From: Alcanivorax sp.
GTDB lineage: Bacteria; Pseudomonadota; Gammaproteobacteria; Pseudomonadales; Alcanivoracaceae
Assembly (NCBI GenBank): GCA_022565695.1
Contig: JAIUME010000001.1
Coordinates: 372,001-436,000, forward strand
DNA length: 64,000 nucleotides
Direction: 5' to 3'
Shown: positions 10,055 to 19,508 of the stretch, one piece after another
Layout of the letters: each line of letters starts with the position of its first letter
How positions within the stretch are numbered: the first letter of the stretch is position 1
Position numbers and translations under genes: made by a program
The notes under the pieces: model-generated
The model's input: only the letters and a program-made list of their open reading frames with translations
Told to the model about the DNA's origin: nothing
Database searches by the model: none

Positions 10055-11182
10055 ATGCATTATTTCAAACGCTGTCTGGCGGGTATTACCCTGTCAGCCC
10101 TGGCAATACCCGCACTCGCTTCCGTCGGCGGTGGTGCCACCATTCACAACGTAGCGACCATGAATTTCGACGGTGGCCAGGTGTCGGCGCATGTCAATGT
10201 GCAGGTGCTGACCGTCGGTTCTACGCCAACCATTGTCGCCACATCAGAGCAAGCGTTCTCCGGCGATACGGTTGTTGTGACTTACAGTGTCACCAACACC
10301 AGCAACGGCGCGGATACCTTTGATCTGCAGGTGTCGACCAATGACACCGGCGTTGGTGCGCCGGCCAATCTGGCTATTGCACCGGCATCCCTGACACTGG
10401 GTGCGTCCATTACGTCCCAACCCTCTGCTGCCGGTACCGTGTTCATTCCTGCTGGATCGGAAACGAATCTGGCGCCTGGCGATCGGGTGAGATTGAATCT
10501 CGGCGGTACGGACTATTTCTACACCATAAGCGCAGTGTCGCCGGGTATGCCGGCGACGACGTCCGGCAACACCACGACGCCAGAAGTGCCTACAGGTTTG
10601 CAGCTGGCTCCGGTAGGCAGTGCGCCGGCCATCGTTGCGGGTAACATTCCGGTGGGTACACAGATTGGCGAAGTGGGCAGCTTTACGGTGACGCTGGACG
10701 CAGGTGCGATCACGGTACCTGGTGCCGGCGGTAGCCACGAGATCGAAGTTCAGGGTACGACTGCCGCACCGGGCCCGGGTGGTCCGGGTAACGTAGTGGT
10801 CTTCACCGACACCTCAGGCAGTGTTGCCGTGCAATCCGGCGAAGCGGTGCTGACCAAGGCAGTTCGCAATGTGACCCTCGGCGGTGCTTTCGCCACGACG
10901 GGTGTGACAGCGCGTCCGGGCGACGTCCTGGAATACCGCATCACGGCGTCCACGATTCCGGGTGAAGACGTGACCGGTGCGGTGCTGACGGATCAGATCC
11001 CCCAGTACAGCAGCTATGTTGAAGACAGCACCAGCCTCAACGGTACAACATTTGGCGCACCGGACAGTGGTGTGTTCCCGTTCGCGGGCGGCGGTGCGGC
11101 GATCAGCAGCCCGGGTGGTACAACAGGTCAGATTCTGGATGGTGAAAATGCGGTAGTGCTCTTCCGTGTGACGGTCGAGTAA
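10055..11182 (+). CDS. Secreted DUF11-domain protein, paralogue of its upstream neighbour
   Basis: This is a 375-residue exported protein with a signal peptide ending near PALAS. Like the gene before it, the mature part starts with a GGATIHNVATMNF-type strand and continues with repetitive beta-rich T/G/V sequence. It ends in a DUF11 domain (about 265-375) with GDVLEYRITAS, DQIPQYSSYVEDS and a final VVLFRVTVE. The shared layout indicates tandem duplication followed by strong divergence. A GGGGG ribosome site lies close to the ATG. The large barrel gene begins 7 bp after the stop, so the two are co-transcribed. Confidence 0.82.
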   Translation: MHYFKRCLAGITLSALAIPALASVGGGATIHNVATMNFDGGQVSAHVNVQVLTVGSTPTIVATSEQAFSGDTVVVTYSVTNTSNGADTFDLQVSTNDTGVGAPANLAIAPASLTLGASITSQPSAAGTVFIPAGSETNLAPGDRVRLNLGGTDYFYTISAVSPGMPATTSGNTTTPEVPTGLQLAPVGSAPAIVAGNIPVGTQIGEVGSFTVTLDAGAITVPGAGGSHEIEVQGTTAAPGPGGPGNVVVFTDTSGSVAVQSGEAVLTKAVRNVTLGGAFATTGVTARPGDVLEYRITASTIPGEDVTGAVLTDQIPQYSSYVEDSTSLNGTTFGAPDSGVFPFAGGGAAISSPGGTTGQILDGENAVVLFRVTVE

Positions 11183-11189
11183 CACCGTA

Positions 11190-14100
11190 ATGACAAGGCA
11201 CACGCATCGCCATGTGACAGCAAATGCTGCCCGGCGGCCGGAGAATCGGCCGTCGGGTAGTGCTGTGGCGTGGCTGTGCGTGTGCCTGCTTTTGCTGGTG
11301 TCAGTGATGGGGTCTCTGCTGCCCGGCATGGCACGCAGCGCCTATCTCGTTACCGGTGATGCTGCACAGCTTCACTGGCAGGGTGCCGTGACAAGTGCCC
11401 GTGCAAATACGGTTGTCACACGATTTGAACAGATCGGTTTCTATCGCTATGCGCCGGAAGCCGCAACCACCTACCAGATCTGGCCGGGCAACTTTGCTTC
11501 GGCAAACAGTCTCGGTAATTTACCACCCCAGGCACTTGCCATGCTGCCGGCAGCGCGTCGGCCGGATGGCCAGGCTATTCCTCCCGGCGCTGCCGTGCCG
11601 CTGTTGCCGGCGGAAAATTTCCCATTGGGAGAAACGGTGTTTGTGGTGCTGGAAAAGCCACTGCTGACGGCGCCTGCTGCGCCGGTGCGAGGTGTCCGAC
11701 CGGATGGCCGGCGATTTATCGCGGTAACGGTGGATACGGAAGATGCGCTTGGCAATATCAACACCTTCATCATTACGCTGGTGCAGGAATCGCAGACTGG
11801 CGACCGCTATGTCGGCTATTTGCCGCCGTCAGCAGAAATTCCACTGGCCGATCTGACTCGCCTGACCGTTCGTTATGATGAATACGGCGATCTGCCGGAT
11901 TCACTCACGCAACAAGCGCCGGCGTTTGTCAGCCTGGCTGAACTGGCGCAGCGGGAAGCACGCAAGACCGCCTTGATTGGTACGGCTGCCCCGGCGCCGG
12001 AAAGCGGGTTGTTCCTGACCAAGGACATTCTGCGCGCCAGCGTCATGGTCGGCGATTTTGTTGCCTACAGGCTGCGCGTGGAAAATGCGTCCGGTGCGCC
12101 GATGCCGGCGGTGTCCGTAGAAGATGATCTGCCTGCGGGCTTCCGCTTCCAGCGCGGGTCGCTGTCCATTGATGGTGTCAGGGTGCCGGATCCGGTCATT
12201 GGTCCTGGCGGGCGTAACTTGCGTATTGATCTTGGCGCACTGCCGGATGGCGCATCACGTAGCATCAGCTATGTAGTGGAAGTGACGGTGGGTACACGCC
12301 CCGGTCGCGCCGTGAACAGGGCCGTTGCCCAGGCAGGTGCGCTGTCATCCAATCAGGCTGAAGCAACGGCCCTAGTCGAGCGCGCCTTCTTCGACGACAG
12401 CGCCTTTCTCATGGGCCGCGTCACGGCGGGTGAATGCGGCGACCGCGCCGGGCCCGGCGTTGAGGGTGTGCGGTTATATCTTGAAGATGGCACCAACGTT
12501 GTCACCGACCAGCAAGGCCGCTGGCATATCGAAGGCGTCCGCCCGGGCACCCATGTACTGCAGCTGGATACCGAGACGCTGAGTGACCGCTACAGCCTGC
12601 GTGCCTGTCCTGGCACCAGTCGCAGTGCCGGCAACAAGCTGTCTCGCTTTGTGAATGTGCAAGGCGGCACACTATGGCGCGAAGATTTCTATCTCGACGC
12701 CAAGCCGGAAGTCAAAGAGCGCCTGCAACAACGGCTGCGAACCGATGAAATCATTGGCGAGAACAGCTATCTGATGACGCTGGATCTGGCCACGGGTGAC
12801 ACACGGTTCGACAGTATCACCACGGAAATCTATCTGTCCGAAGACCTCGCTCCCGTGCCGGGTAGCGCGCGTCTGAACGGTGAGGTGATGGATGATCCGG
12901 TTTACCGCGCCAACCACTATGTGTTCCAGATACCGGTGGAAGGAAGCTACTGGCGCCATCAGCTGACGTTACCGATCCAGGCTGTCAGGGAGGCCGTCAC
13001 AGAGGCTGAAAAGACGCTGACAGTCATAACCCGCGGTATCCTGCCAGGCGGTGAGAGCGTTGTACTACAGACACGCAACCGCGTTTCCGTTGCGCCGCCG
13101 CGTGCCGAAAATCGACAGTTCATATTGCGGCCGCAGTTTGGTGTCATGGACTGGGCGCTTCCCGTTAGGGACCAGAGAGAGCTGGATGAGACCATCTCCG
13201 GGCTGATGGAGTACGAGCAGGTCAAGATCACGGTCACCGGCCACAGTGATAACGTACCGATCCGCGCGCGCGCGGGTCAGGCGGTGGCCGACAATCGCGC
13301 GCTCGGTTATGCGCGGGCAAAATCTGTGGCGGAGCATATTGCCGCGCGGATGGGCATACCGCTGTCATACATTCATATACATAGTGCTGGTGAAGATGAG
13401 CCCATCGCCGATAATGCGACGGCTGAAGGCCGGGCGCTCAACCGGCGTGTAGAGATCCAGGCTGAGGTCAGCCGCCGAATTTCCGGTCCGGAATATACGG
13501 TTGCCGATGGCGACAGCGGCGTGGTCAGTAGTGCGTCTGGCGCGGCCATCGACAGTGACATAAAGCAGCGCGGCATGATCAACCTCCGCGACGGCATGAC
13601 CGTGGCGCAGCCCGTACTCAGCATCAACGGGGTTATGGATGCCCGCCTCAAGCCCCGCCTTCTGCTCAACGGCGAACAGGTACCCGACAGCCGTATCGGC
13701 ATGAAAATGGAAGACAAGGAAACCGGCACGCATCGCTATGTCTGGGTGGGCGTCCAGTTGTTCAATGAAGGTGATTACCGCTTCGAACTGCAGGGTCTGG
13801 ACCCTTTCGGCAATGTGCGTTTCAGCGATGTGGCCACGGTGACCCTCACCGGCCAGGTGCGCCATATCCGCTTTGCAGCGCATCAACCCAACAGCGCCGA
13901 CGGCATCACTCCCGTGGGCGTAAAGCTGGCGCTGAGTGATGACCGCAATCGGCCGGTGGAAACAGGCGTTGAACTGCGTCTGGCCCAGTCCGGCGGCCTG
14001 ATACCCCTTCGCAAGCGGCAACAGGACAATCCTCTGACACAACGTCAGGATGTCGTTGAGGTGGATGCCGCCGGTTACGCCTGGTTCGAGCCAGTGGGTA

Positions 14101-16613
14101 ATGCCGGCACCTATCGTATTCGCCTGGCCTCCGGGGATGCCGTATCGGATGAAATTGAAGTACGGGTAGATCCCCATCTGCGCGACTGGATTCTGGTGGG
14201 TTTCGCTGAGGGCAGCGTGGGCTACAACACGCTTCGTGGTAACCAGTCAGAACTGGGCCAGGACGATGACCATCTTTATACCGACGGCGATGTGGCGTTC
14301 TTCGCCAGAGGACGAGTCAGCGGCGAGTGGTTGCTGACCGCGTCCTATGACAGCCGCCGTCGCCGTGGCGATACACCGCTGGGCCAGGCGATTGATCCGG
14401 AAGCCTGGTATGTCCTGTACGGGGATGAAGCGTTCCGTCGGCATGATGCGCCCACCAGTGACCGTCTTTATGTGCGCATGGAGCGTCGGGACTTTTATGC
14501 CCTGTACGGTGACTTCGATACCGGCATGACGGTGACTGAACTGTCGCGCTACAGTCGCATCGTCACTGGCGCAAAAACCGAGTATCAGGGTCGGCATGTC
14601 AGTGCGCTGGGCTTTGCCAGTGAGAACCGCCAGGGCTTTATTCGCGATGACATTGCAGCAGACGGCACCTCCGGGCTGTATCGTTTGTCACGCAGCAATA
14701 TCATCCCCGGTTCCGAGCGGATCACGATCGAAGTGCGCGACCGTTTTACGGCGGAATTGCTCAGCGAGCAGAGCCAGACACGCTTTATTGATTACAGCTT
14801 TGACTACCAGAGCGGCACTGTCTTCTTCCGGCAGCCGGTACCGGTGCAAGACGGCGCCTTTAACCCCGTCACCATTGTGGTCGAGTACGAAACGGATCAG
14901 TCCGAGCAGAGCCTGATCACCGGCGGGCGTGTTGCCGTGCATGACAGCGAGCGCCGCGTCGAGCTGGGGTTCAGCGGTGTGCATGATGATACGACCGGTG
15001 CACGGGGCAGCCTGATTGGCACGGACCTCACCTGGAAGCCCAACGATCACCATACGCTGCGGGCAGAGCGCGCGCAGACGCGTCAGGACCAGCCCGGTGG
15101 TCGTGACGACGGTGACGCCTGGCTGATGGAGCATCTTTATACTTCCGAGCGAGTCGACACGCGCCTGCATAGCCGTGAACAGACCGAGGGTTTCGGGCTG
15201 GGCCAGCAGTCGGCGACTCAGGACGCCCGGCGTATCAGTGGCGGTGACGTGCGTTACCGGATCACCGAACAACTTTCCCTGGCGACGGAAATCAGTCGGC
15301 AGGAAGTGCTGGGCACCGACAACCGCCGCGATCTGCTGGAAACACGTGCTGAATATGACACACAAGACTGGGGTCTGTTCGGCGGTGTCCGGCGTGCGGA
15401 AGACCACCGCGACGCTGACATGCTGCGCTCCGATCAGGTGCTCGCCGGCGCCTACCGGGATCTGATGGAACAACGTTTGCGCCTGAGTATTCGTGGCGAG
15501 ACGAATATCAATGATGCCGGTGACAATACCGACTACCCTTCCCGTCTCGGTCTGGGCGCCGATTATCGCCTGACCAGTCGCGTCAGCCTGTTCAGTGCCC
15601 AGGAATTCAGCTGGAACGACGAGCGCCGCACCAGTGATACCCGGGTCGGGCTGCGTGCCTCACCCTGGCAGGGTGGCACCATCTCGTCAGAGCTGCGCCA
15701 GACCCACGACGAATTCGGGCCACGTCTGTTCGCGCATTCCGGGCTCTATCAGATTCTGGATCTCGGCGCGGGCTGGAGTACCGATTTCGGTTTTGACCGG
15801 GCACAGACGGTTCGTGACAGTGGTGCCACGGAAACACGCTTTGACGAAGATCGCCCGACAGCCAGTGGCACCGCCCGGGCAGGAGACTACACCGCCGTCT
15901 TTACCGGTTTGGGGTATCGTACGGAAGCCTGGCAAGTGACCAGCCGCCTTGAACACCGCACCTCGGATATTGATGAAAAGTGGAATTTCATCAGCGGCTT
16001 CCATCACCGTCTGGATGATGCGGACACCCTCGCTGGCCGGTTGCTGCATTTCTACACGCGCACGGCCACCGGTGATCGACGTATCGAATCGGCCATTGAA
16101 GGCAGCTATGTGCGGCGCCCACAGGATGCAGACTGGTTTGTCCTCAACCGCACGCGATTGACGCTGGACGAGCAGATGGACACCTTTGGCGATCAGCGCG
16201 GCATGCGCATCACCAATAATACCGTGGCCAACTTCCGCCCCCTGGCGCGGCATCAGCTGTCCCTGCAGTATGGCGCGCGCTATGTGGTGGACACCATCGA
16301 TGACGAACGCTATCGCGGCTATACCGATCTGGTGGGTTACGAGTATCGTTACGACATTACCGAACGTTGGGACCTGGGGACACGGGGCAGCCATAGTCAT
16401 AGCTGGAACAGCGGTATCCGCCGTGAGAGCGCAGGCGTAATGGCCGGCTACAGCCCGGTGCGGGATGTCTGGCTAAGCCTGGGTTATAACTTCCGCGGCT
16501 TCTACGACGACGATTTCGACGGCGCAGCGGGTCGCATGCAGGGCGTGGTGCTGGATTTCCGCATCAAGTTTGATCAGCACTCCCTGGCGCAGCATCGGAG
16601 TACAGCACCATGA
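11190..16613 (+). CDS. Giant DUF11/OmpA/beta-barrel outer-membrane protein
   Basis: This 1807-residue exported protein has a hydrophobic export segment at about 25-49. A DUF11 domain follows at about 272-398 (VGDFVAYRLRVENASG, EDDLPAGFRF), then an SdrD/carboxypeptidase-regulatory-like module at about 405-505 (VTDQQGRWHIEGVRPGTHV). At about 643-763 is an OmpA-type peptidoglycan-binding domain (KITVTGHSDNVPIRA, NRALGYARAKSVAEHI, ALNRRVEIQ). From about residue 1000 to the end the alternating aromatic/charged strands (RVSGEWLLTASYDSRRRRG and similar) suggest an outer-membrane barrel, with a last strand VVLDFRIKF before a short tail. It overlaps the next gene by ATGA. It may anchor or export the DUF11 proteins (inference). 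The long N-terminal extension before the hydrophobic segment makes the start uncertain. Confidence 0.82.
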   Translation: MTRHTHRHVTANAARRPENRPSGSAVAWLCVCLLLLVSVMGSLLPGMARSAYLVTGDAAQLHWQGAVTSARANTVVTRFEQIGFYRYAPEAATTYQIWPGNFASANSLGNLPPQALAMLPAARRPDGQAIPPGAAVPLLPAENFPLGETVFVVLEKPLLTAPAAPVRGVRPDGRRFIAVTVDTEDALGNINTFIITLVQESQTGDRYVGYLPPSAEIPLADLTRLTVRYDEYGDLPDSLTQQAPAFVSLAELAQREARKTALIGTAAPAPESGLFLTKDILRASVMVGDFVAYRLRVENASGAPMPAVSVEDDLPAGFRFQRGSLSIDGVRVPDPVIGPGGRNLRIDLGALPDGASRSISYVVEVTVGTRPGRAVNRAVAQAGALSSNQAEATALVERAFFDDSAFLMGRVTAGECGDRAGPGVEGVRLYLEDGTNVVTDQQGRWHIEGVRPGTHVLQLDTETLSDRYSLRACPGTSRSAGNKLSRFVNVQGGTLWREDFYLDAKPEVKERLQQRLRTDEIIGENSYLMTLDLATGDTRFDSITTEIYLSEDLAPVPGSARLNGEVMDDPVYRANHYVFQIPVEGSYWRHQLTLPIQAVREAVTEAEKTLTVITRGILPGGESVVLQTRNRVSVAPPRAENRQFILRPQFGVMDWALPVRDQRELDETISGLMEYEQVKITVTGHSDNVPIRARAGQAVADNRALGYARAKSVAEHIAARMGIPLSYIHIHSAGEDEPIADNATAEGRALNRRVEIQAEVSRRISGPEYTVADGDSGVVSSASGAAIDSDIKQRGMINLRDGMTVAQPVLSINGVMDARLKPRLLLNGEQVPDSRIGMKMEDKETGTHRYVWVGVQLFNEGDYRFELQGLDPFGNVRFSDVATVTLTGQVRHIRFAAHQPNSADGITPVGVKLALSDDRNRPVETGVELRLAQSGGLIPLRKRQQDNPLTQRQDVVEVDAAGYAWFEPVGNAGTYRIRLASGDAVSDEIEVRVDPHLRDWILVGFAEGSVGYNTLRGNQSELGQDDDHLYTDGDVAFFARGRVSGEWLLTASYDSRRRRGDTPLGQAIDPEAWYVLYGDEAFRRHDAPTSDRLYVRMERRDFYALYGDFDTGMTVTELSRYSRIVTGAKTEYQGRHVSALGFASENRQGFIRDDIAADGTSGLYRLSRSNIIPGSERITIEVRDRFTAELLSEQSQTRFIDYSFDYQSGTVFFRQPVPVQDGAFNPVTIVVEYETDQSEQSLITGGRVAVHDSERRVELGFSGVHDDTTGARGSLIGTDLTWKPNDHHTLRAERAQTRQDQPGGRDDGDAWLMEHLYTSERVDTRLHSREQTEGFGLGQQSATQDARRISGGDVRYRITEQLSLATEISRQEVLGTDNRRDLLETRAEYDTQDWGLFGGVRRAEDHRDADMLRSDQVLAGAYRDLMEQRLRLSIRGETNINDAGDNTDYPSRLGLGADYRLTSRVSLFSAQEFSWNDERRTSDTRVGLRASPWQGGTISSELRQTHDEFGPRLFAHSGLYQILDLGAGWSTDFGFDRAQTVRDSGATETRFDEDRPTASGTARAGDYTAVFTGLGYRTEAWQVTSRLEHRTSDIDEKWNFISGFHHRLDDADTLAGRLLHFYTRTATGDRRIESAIEGSYVRRPQDADWFVLNRTRLTLDEQMDTFGDQRGMRITNNTVANFRPLARHQLSLQYGARYVVDTIDDERYRGYTDLVGYEYRYDITERWDLGTRGSHSHSWNSGIRRESAGVMAGYSPVRDVWLSLGYNFRGFYDDDFDGAAGRMQGVVLDFRIKFDQHSLAQHRSTAP

Positions 16614-18994
16614 AGCGCGAGTTCTCCTGGACGGCCCGTTTGCGCCAGCTGGCAGCGATGATGGCCCTGCTGGTATTGACCGTCGATGCCTGGTCCGCCT
16701 GGCTGGATGACGACTGGGTCTATCGTAAACAGGTCACGGTGCAGGCCAGCCAGGTGGTGGGGAGCCTCAGTGATTTTCCGGCCATGGTGCGCTTTACCGA
16801 TGCGGATCTGGCTGAATATGCGCGCAACGACGGATTCGATCTGGTGTTCACCGCCAGTGACGGCGAGACCGTGCTACCCCATGAGATCGAACGTTTCAAC
16901 GGCACCACCGGCGAGCTGATCGCCTGGGTGCGATTGCCTGCACTGACCGATGCGGCGGACCTGCCGGTATTCCTGTATTTCGGCAACCCCGCGTCAGGCA
17001 ATCAGCAGAACCCGTCTGCGGTGTGGAGCAACGGCTATCGCATGGTCCAGCACCTGCAAGAGCCCGGTGGGCCCGGCACGGCGTTGCTGGATTCCACGGC
17101 CAACGCCAACCACGGTGTGGTGCAGGGTAATCTGCTGCGGCACCCGGATTTCCTGACCAATGAAATCATCAACGGTGCCCGCCGGCATCCTGGCGCAGGG
17201 ACGGCCGGGGGCTGCACCAACTGCACGACCACCGTAGTCGGCGGCGATGTGGTGCACACCTGGGTGGCGGGTAGTGGCACCTTTACGCCGCCGCCGGGCG
17301 TCGACAACGTGCGCTACATGATTGTGGGCGGCGGTGGTGGCGGTGGCGGTATCGTCTCCGGCAATGCCGGTGGTGCAGGCGGCGGCGGTGCAGGCGGTTA
17401 CCGCACCGCCACCAGTTTCCCCGTGACGCCGGGCACCAGCTACTCCGTTACTGTAGGTGCCGGTGGGGTTCGGGGCACGGGTTCGGCCATTGGCGGTAAC
17501 GGCGGCACGTCGTCCTTTGCAACGCTGGTTGCTGCGGGCGGCGGTGGCGGCGGCTCGGTAACAGCCAATACCGGCGCGACAGGTGGTTCAGGCGGTGGCG
17601 GCCGACTCGGCGCGGCCGGCGGCAATGGCAATTCGCCCGCTACGACACCTTCGCAGGGCAATCGCGGTGGGAATGGCGATGGCACAACGGCGTCGAATGT
17701 CGGTGCGGGCGGTGGCGGCGGCGCCGGTGCCGTTGGTAGCAATGCGGCGGGCAACAGTGGCGGCAATGGTGGTGCCGGTGCCGGCAACAACATTACCGGT
17801 ACCCTGGTACGCTATGCGGGTGGCGGTGGTGGTGGTGGCTATTTCGGCAGTACACCTGGCGGCGCGCGGGGCGTGGGTGTCGACGGTGGCGGCTCGGCAC
17901 CGGCGAGTCGAGGCGACGGTACGGATGCGCTGCCCAGTAGTGGTGGCGGTGGCGGTGGTGCCAGTGGTTCGGCTTCAGGCGCGGTGGCCAATGGTGGTAG
18001 CGGCGGGTCGGGTATCGTCGTCGTGCGCTATACATTGCCGCCGCCGCCAAGCCTGACTTTCCCCCATAGCAGCTCACTGAGCATTACCGGTCCAATCACG
18101 GCTGAAGCCTGGGCATTCGTAGAGTCCGGCCAGACAGGGCCGGACCATAATCCGGTATTCTGGAAAGGCACCCAGGTTGGCTGGGGCGCCAACTACCTGT
18201 TCCGTATCGCCGTGAAGGAAGGCACCAACACCATGACCTGGGGTGTCACCTGTGGCGGACAGGAAGGTTTCTTCGAGGCGGGTGCGCCGGTGTATAACCA
18301 GTGGGCACATTATGCGCTGACCTTTGACGGCACCCGCACCCGCGCCTACATCAACGGCCTGGAAGTACCACCGGTGGAAAATCCCGGCGGGGCAACCGCC
18401 TGCTCGGGGCAAAGCCTTAACGCAGGTACAGAGCCTGTGCGTTCGGGTTATGCGCCAAACCGGGAAGTGATCGGGCAGGAAACCTTCCTGCGCGGTCGTA
18501 CCGATGAGCTTCGACTGTCTGCGGCGGCGCGGCCGGCCAACTGGTTGCGCACGCAATTCATCATGATCAATGATCCCGCCAGCTTCGTGGAGATCGGTGG
18601 CCTTCAGGCTCAACCGGCGGATCTGAGCGTCGTGCGCACGGTGGATACGCCGACGCAAAATCCCGGCGGTATCGTGACGTACGATATCCTGGTGACCAAC
18701 GATGAGGGCGGCATCGCAAAGGATGTGGCGCTGGTGGAATCCCTGAGTCGATATGTCCGCTTTGTGCCGGATGCGTTTGGCGCCGGGCAGCATTTCCAGT
18801 TTGAAGACAGCGTGAGCAATCCCTCGGGGCTGACTTTCGGGGATGCCTTTTACTCGGAGGACGGCGTCAATTTCGTGCCGATACCCGGCCCGGCGGGCTG
18901 GGAAAATACGGCGACGCAGTGGCGAGTGGAACTCGATGGGGAGTTTGTGCGGGGCGGTGCCTTTACGCTGCGTTATCGCGGCCAGATAGACTGA
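16610..18994 (+). CDS. DUF2341/LamG surface protein with inserted glycine-rich domain
   Basis: This is a 794-residue exported protein. After a signal peptide (about 1-30, ending AWSAW) comes a DUF2341 domain (about 35-130, DWVYRKQVTV, LPVFLYFGNP). A LamG/concanavalin-like domain begins at 140 (DSTANANHGVV). It is interrupted by a glycine-rich block (about 208-474, many GGGGG runs, ending GIVVVRYTL) and resumes at 480 (LTFPHSSSLSITGPITAEAW, DELRLSAAA). A DUF11 domain closes the protein (about 670-794). The start codon overlaps the barrel gene's stop as ATGA, which implies translational coupling. The role is probably adhesive or matrix-forming. No sortase or anchor signal is present. Confidence 0.82.
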   Translation: MKREFSWTARLRQLAAMMALLVLTVDAWSAWLDDDWVYRKQVTVQASQVVGSLSDFPAMVRFTDADLAEYARNDGFDLVFTASDGETVLPHEIERFNGTTGELIAWVRLPALTDAADLPVFLYFGNPASGNQQNPSAVWSNGYRMVQHLQEPGGPGTALLDSTANANHGVVQGNLLRHPDFLTNEIINGARRHPGAGTAGGCTNCTTTVVGGDVVHTWVAGSGTFTPPPGVDNVRYMIVGGGGGGGGIVSGNAGGAGGGGAGGYRTATSFPVTPGTSYSVTVGAGGVRGTGSAIGGNGGTSSFATLVAAGGGGGGSVTANTGATGGSGGGGRLGAAGGNGNSPATTPSQGNRGGNGDGTTASNVGAGGGGGAGAVGSNAAGNSGGNGGAGAGNNITGTLVRYAGGGGGGGYFGSTPGGARGVGVDGGGSAPASRGDGTDALPSSGGGGGGASGSASGAVANGGSGGSGIVVVRYTLPPPPSLTFPHSSSLSITGPITAEAWAFVESGQTGPDHNPVFWKGTQVGWGANYLFRIAVKEGTNTMTWGVTCGGQEGFFEAGAPVYNQWAHYALTFDGTRTRAYINGLEVPPVENPGGATACSGQSLNAGTEPVRSGYAPNREVIGQETFLRGRTDELRLSAAARPANWLRTQFIMINDPASFVEIGGLQAQPADLSVVRTVDTPTQNPGGIVTYDILVTNDEGGIAKDVALVESLSRYVRFVPDAFGAGQHFQFEDSVSNPSGLTFGDAFYSEDGVNFVPIPGPAGWENTATQWRVELDGEFVRGGAFTLRYRGQID

Positions 18995-19063
18995 GCGGCG
19001 CCCTGCTTTCTGGCAGGACGCCCTGATAGCTCAGGTGTCAGAGGCCCGGCTGTGGCGGCAGCC

Positions 19064-19396
19064 TCAGATTGCGAAATCTTCCAACTGCTTGCCTTTCGCC
19101 AGCTCCGCCTGCAGCCAGTTCGGACGCTTGCCACGGCCGGTCCAGGTCAGCGATGCATCGTTCGGGTGACGGAACTTGATGGCAGCGGGTTTGCGCACCT
19201 TGCCACCTGCACCGCTACCGGCGGTTGTCAGGCCGAGCAGCTCTTCAATGGAGACACCAGCGTCGGCGGCAATCTTCTCGACTTCCGCTTTGGCGTTCTT
19301 GATGGATTCCGCCTTTTTCTTCTCGATCAGCGTGGTGGCATCGGTAATCAGTTGCTCGAGCTCGCGGATCGACAGGGGGGCGAGATTGATATTCAT
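19064..19396 (-). CDS. H-NS family nucleoid-associated protein
   Basis: This is a 110-residue DNA-binding protein. The N-terminal half is a coiled-coil oligomerisation segment (LSIRELEQLITDATTLIEKK). The C-terminal part is the H-NS DNA-binding domain, with FRHPNDASLTWTGRGKRPNW and a final LAKGKQLEDF. The TGRGKRP loop is the AT-hook-like minor-groove motif. The start at 19396 is set by the SD-like AGGACA and by homology to short H-NS paralogues; a longer frame to 19468 has poor sequence. It is convergent with the end of the DUF11 operon. H-NS proteins silence AT-rich horizontally acquired DNA, so it could act on the island at the right edge (inference). Confidence 0.9.
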   Translation of the reverse strand: MNINLAPLSIRELEQLITDATTLIEKKKAESIKNAKAEVEKIAADAGVSIEELLGLTTAGSGAGGKVRKPAAIKFRHPNDASLTWTGRGKRPNWLQAELAKGKQLEDFAI

Positions 19397-19508
19397 GGGT
19401 TGTCCTTCAGGGTGGTCAGTGTGGCACCGGGCAAACTCTACCACTTCGCGGTAAAAGCGCCAGTGCATAACGGTTCATGCTGCATTTCAAAAAGTGCTGT
19501 GGCGGAGG

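Noticed and set aside
17440-17793. Proline-rich frame opposite the glycine-rich domain
   Set aside because: Runs of GGC glycine codons read as proline or alanine on the other strand. It is a shadow of the repeat.
17300-18010. Repetitive GGCGGT-rich DNA as a possible CRISPR or VNTR
   Set aside because: The repeats are irregular glycine codons in a real reading frame. There are no fixed-length repeats and spacers.
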